From Dethiothermospora halolimnae (GTDB taxonomy: Bacteria; Bacillota; Clostridia; Tissierellales; VENL01), in contig NZ_JBAKFX010000026.1 of the NCBI RefSeq assembly GCF_037577855.1, positions 1 through 53,002 on the forward strand: a stretch of 53,002 nucleotides of DNA. The letters are read 5' to 3'. A program made the translations under genes and the position numbers. Shown here piece after piece: positions 51,421-53,002 of the stretch. The notes beneath the pieces were generated by a model that was given only the letters and a program-made list of their open reading frames with translations, was not told the DNA's origin and made no database searches. Numbering within the stretch: the first letter of the stretch is position 1; each line of letters starts with the position of its first letter.

Positions 51421-51570
51421 GGATTTATATATTAATATTTATGAGCTTAATACTTTTTTAGTAGAAACAAAGGCGCCATCGGCACTTTTTTGTCCAGTGC
51501 AGGGTGCGAAGAGCAGGGTAGTTGGTAAGACCATGAATGTATACAAGAATTTACCACTTTATTATGGCCA

Positions 51571-52221
51571 CTAATTTTTTCTAAAAACACAGGTGTTTTT
51601 ATCTCCTATATAAACTATTTTCATATCAAAGATATTGCCTAATATTTTTAAAGTTTTAGGAGTATAAAAGGATATATGGGTTGGATCCCTTCTATACCAC
51701 CATTTTTTAAAATCCTCTTCATCATTTGTATGAAATAATGTCATTATTGATAATATTCCCTCTCTATTTAAATGTTCCTTTAACATTTTAAAGGTTTTCC
51801 TAGGCTCTGATAAATGTTCAAATACTTCTGTGGATGTTATTAAGTCGTACTTTTTATTTTCAAATACTTTCTCCGGTTGAAAGTAAAAGTCATAAATATC
51901 CACATCAAAACCTTCACTCTTTAACAACTCTTTCAATACTGGTCCAGGGCCACAACCAAAATCTAAGGCCTTTTTTATATTATCCTTCCAAGGTAAAACT
52001 GCTCTATTTAAAAAGTCTTTAAACATATTAACGTATCCTTCATTGTCCAATGTATTTTCGTGTTGATTATATTGTTTTACCTCTCTTTTTTTAGACACCA
52101 TGTGATCTTCATCAATAAATATAAATTCACATTCTGTACAGCTATAATATTTATTATCAAATTTTTCATCATAGATTATATCGACTTTATTATTACATAT
52201 CTTACAACTTATTTTATCCAT
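51571..52221 (-). CDS. Class I SAM-dependent methyltransferase with N-terminal zinc ribbon
   Basis: Encodes 216 residues. A four-Cys ribbon is at the N-terminus (CKICNNK at about 5-11 and CTECEFIF at about 28-35). The Rossmann methyltransferase core has motif I ALDFGCGPGPVLKELL at about 87-102 and the acidic post-motif VDIYDFYF, then DLITSTEVFEHLSEPRKTF. Such ribbon-methyltransferase proteins often act on sugars or small metabolites; the substrate is unknown. It is probably independent of asnB, as a 300-base gap lies between. Confidence 0.88.
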   Translation of the reverse strand: MDKISCKICNNKVDIIYDEKFDNKYYSCTECEFIFIDEDHMVSKKREVKQYNQHENTLDNEGYVNMFKDFLNRAVLPWKDNIKKALDFGCGPGPVLKELLKSEGFDVDIYDFYFQPEKVFENKKYDLITSTEVFEHLSEPRKTFKMLKEHLNREGILSIMTLFHTNDEEDFKKWWYRRDPTHISFYTPKTLKILGNIFDMKIVYIGDKNTCVFRKN

Positions 52222-52256
52222 AAAAATTTCCTTTCTTATAAGCTTTATGTTATTTT

Positions 52257-52706
52257 TTACTTTTTATATATCATTTTAACATGGGGTATCCCGTCTTCTA
52301 AATAACCTTCCGATACTACTTTGAACCCTATATCTGTATAAAATTTAATAAGATATTGTTGAGCCGAAATAGTTATACTATCCTCCCTAAGATCATTTTC
52401 AATAAACTTAATGGCTCTTTTCATTAATTCTTTAGCTATTCCCCTCTTTCTATACTCTTTCTTTACCAAGACTCTGCCTATTGAAGTATTTTTATATGAC
52501 ACTCCTGGGGACAATATTCTTAAATATGATATTATCTCATTATTATTTGTAAGATATAAGTGATATGCTTTTTTATCTTTATCATCACACTCTGGATATG
52601 GACAATCCTGTTCCACAACAAAAACATTTGTCCTCTCTTTTATAATATTATATAACTCTTCTAAGTCTAGTTCATTAAACTCTTTTATATGCCACTTCAT
52701 ATTCAT
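52257..52706 (-). CDS. ElaA-like GNAT acetyltransferase
   Basis: Encodes 149 residues. ElaA features are KWHIKEFNELDLEELYNIIKERTNVFVVEQDCPYPECDDKD near the N-terminus, then the acetyl-CoA loop RVLVKKEYRKRGIAKELM (the Q/R-x-x-G-x-G/A type), and FYTDIGFKVVSEGYLEDGIPHVKM at the end. ElaA-family proteins acetylate small amines; the physiological substrate is unknown. The start may be the first or third codon (both ATG). Confidence 0.9.
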   Translation of the reverse strand: MNMKWHIKEFNELDLEELYNIIKERTNVFVVEQDCPYPECDDKDKKAYHLYLTNNNEIISYLRILSPGVSYKNTSIGRVLVKKEYRKRGIAKELMKRAIKFIENDLREDSITISAQQYLIKFYTDIGFKVVSEGYLEDGIPHVKMIYKK

Positions 52707-52876
52707 CTATCCTTCCTGTTTATTATATATTAATTATAGCATTTGCTTTTATGTTATTCAAAATAGTAAAATATATTTAAGGATATGATTAAGTGAATAT
52801 ATACAATTCAATATACAAAAGAAAATCTATAAGGAAATATACTAATAAAAGTTTAAAAGTAGAAGATTTTAACCAT

Positions 52877-53002
52877 ATAGAGTAGGAGGTAGATAATTAA
52901 TTTATCTACCGGCCTCTCACACCACCGTACGTACCGTTCGGTATACGGCGGTTCACTAAGACAATCTGAATTTTTCATACTGTGAAGATAAACTTGTAAA
53001 GC
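52877..53002 (-). mobile_element. Group II intron, 3' end (domains V and VI), remainder beyond window
   Basis: Read on the minus strand, 52921-52952 is domain V: ACCGCCGTA-TACC, tetraloop GAAC, then GGTA-CGTACGGTGGT, with a CGC-type triad and a two-base bulge. Domain VI (about 52880-52918) pairs GAG-AGG with CCT-A-CTC, bulging the branch-point A at 52883, and has a long stem GGTAGATAA/TTATCTACC. The intron should end near 52877 (CTCTAT). The ORF and domains I-IV would lie to the right, outside the window. No gene is visibly interrupted on the left side. Confidence 0.85.

Overview
The window is AT-rich DNA (mostly A+T codons, strong GGAGG-type ribosome binding sites) from what looks like an anaerobic, spore-forming low-GC Firmicute, most likely a clostridial or Tissierellales-type organism. 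The grounds are a pyruvate:ferredoxin oxidoreductase, a SUF operon in the order sufC-B-D-S-U, a 55-residue protein of the clostridial spore-surface (DUF3787-like) type, and two genes that only make sense if UGA is read as selenocysteine. The genus assignment is an inference.

Region 1 (1 to about 19,100, all minus strand) is one long co-directional cluster that I read as a non-canonical contractile injection system (CIS, related to T6SS and phage tails). In transcription order it encodes: a membrane-anchored von Willebrand A protein; a 722-residue sheath-like protein; two tandem 141-residue tube-like proteins; an intergenic hairpin; a J-domain protein; two FHA proteins (one with two membrane segments, one with a zinc ribbon); two membrane-anchored PP2C-type phosphatases (the second degenerate and fused to a long helical repeat region); two overlapping unrecognised proteins (426 and 231 aa); an SAP-Hsp70-like ATPase; two further proteins (264 and 195 aa); a VgrG-like spike; two accessory proteins; a PAAR-like (DUF4280) tip; and a second spike paralogue cut by the left edge. 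No ClpV, no TssJLM membrane complex and no Ser/Thr kinase are visible. The phospho-reading and phosphatase parts, the J/Hsp70 pair and the anchored vWA protein suggest a regulated, membrane-associated injection machine adapted to a Gram-positive cell.

Region 2 (19,300 to 29,600) holds housekeeping genes: the TldD/TldE protease pair, small unknown membrane or coiled-coil proteins, a CYTH protein, an orphan YetF-type domain, a metallophosphoesterase, and a YhaN/YhaO (SbcC/SbcD-like) pair. It also has a 22-bp tandem repeat array.

Region 3 (29,700 to 34,560) has a YeiH-family exporter behind a structured leader. It is followed by an arsenic-type operon: ArsR, a selenocysteine-containing ArsP/YraQ-like permease, a Cys thioredoxin-like protein, and a second selenoprotein with a CysSec motif. 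The operon is driven by a promoter whose -10 box lies at the edge of a perfect 50-bp palindrome. A nitroreductase and an ECF transporter S component follow.

Region 4 (34,560 to 53,002) contains sufCBDSU, an AI-2E-family permease, a VTT/DedA-like protein, the spore-surface protein, PFOR, a convergent gene pair joined by a perfect 60-bp palindrome, a deaminase-like protein lacking its catalytic Glu, a CAP-domain lipoprotein, a C39-like peptidase, AsnB, a methyltransferase, an ElaA-like acetyltransferase, and at the right edge the 3' end (domains V and VI) of a group II intron.
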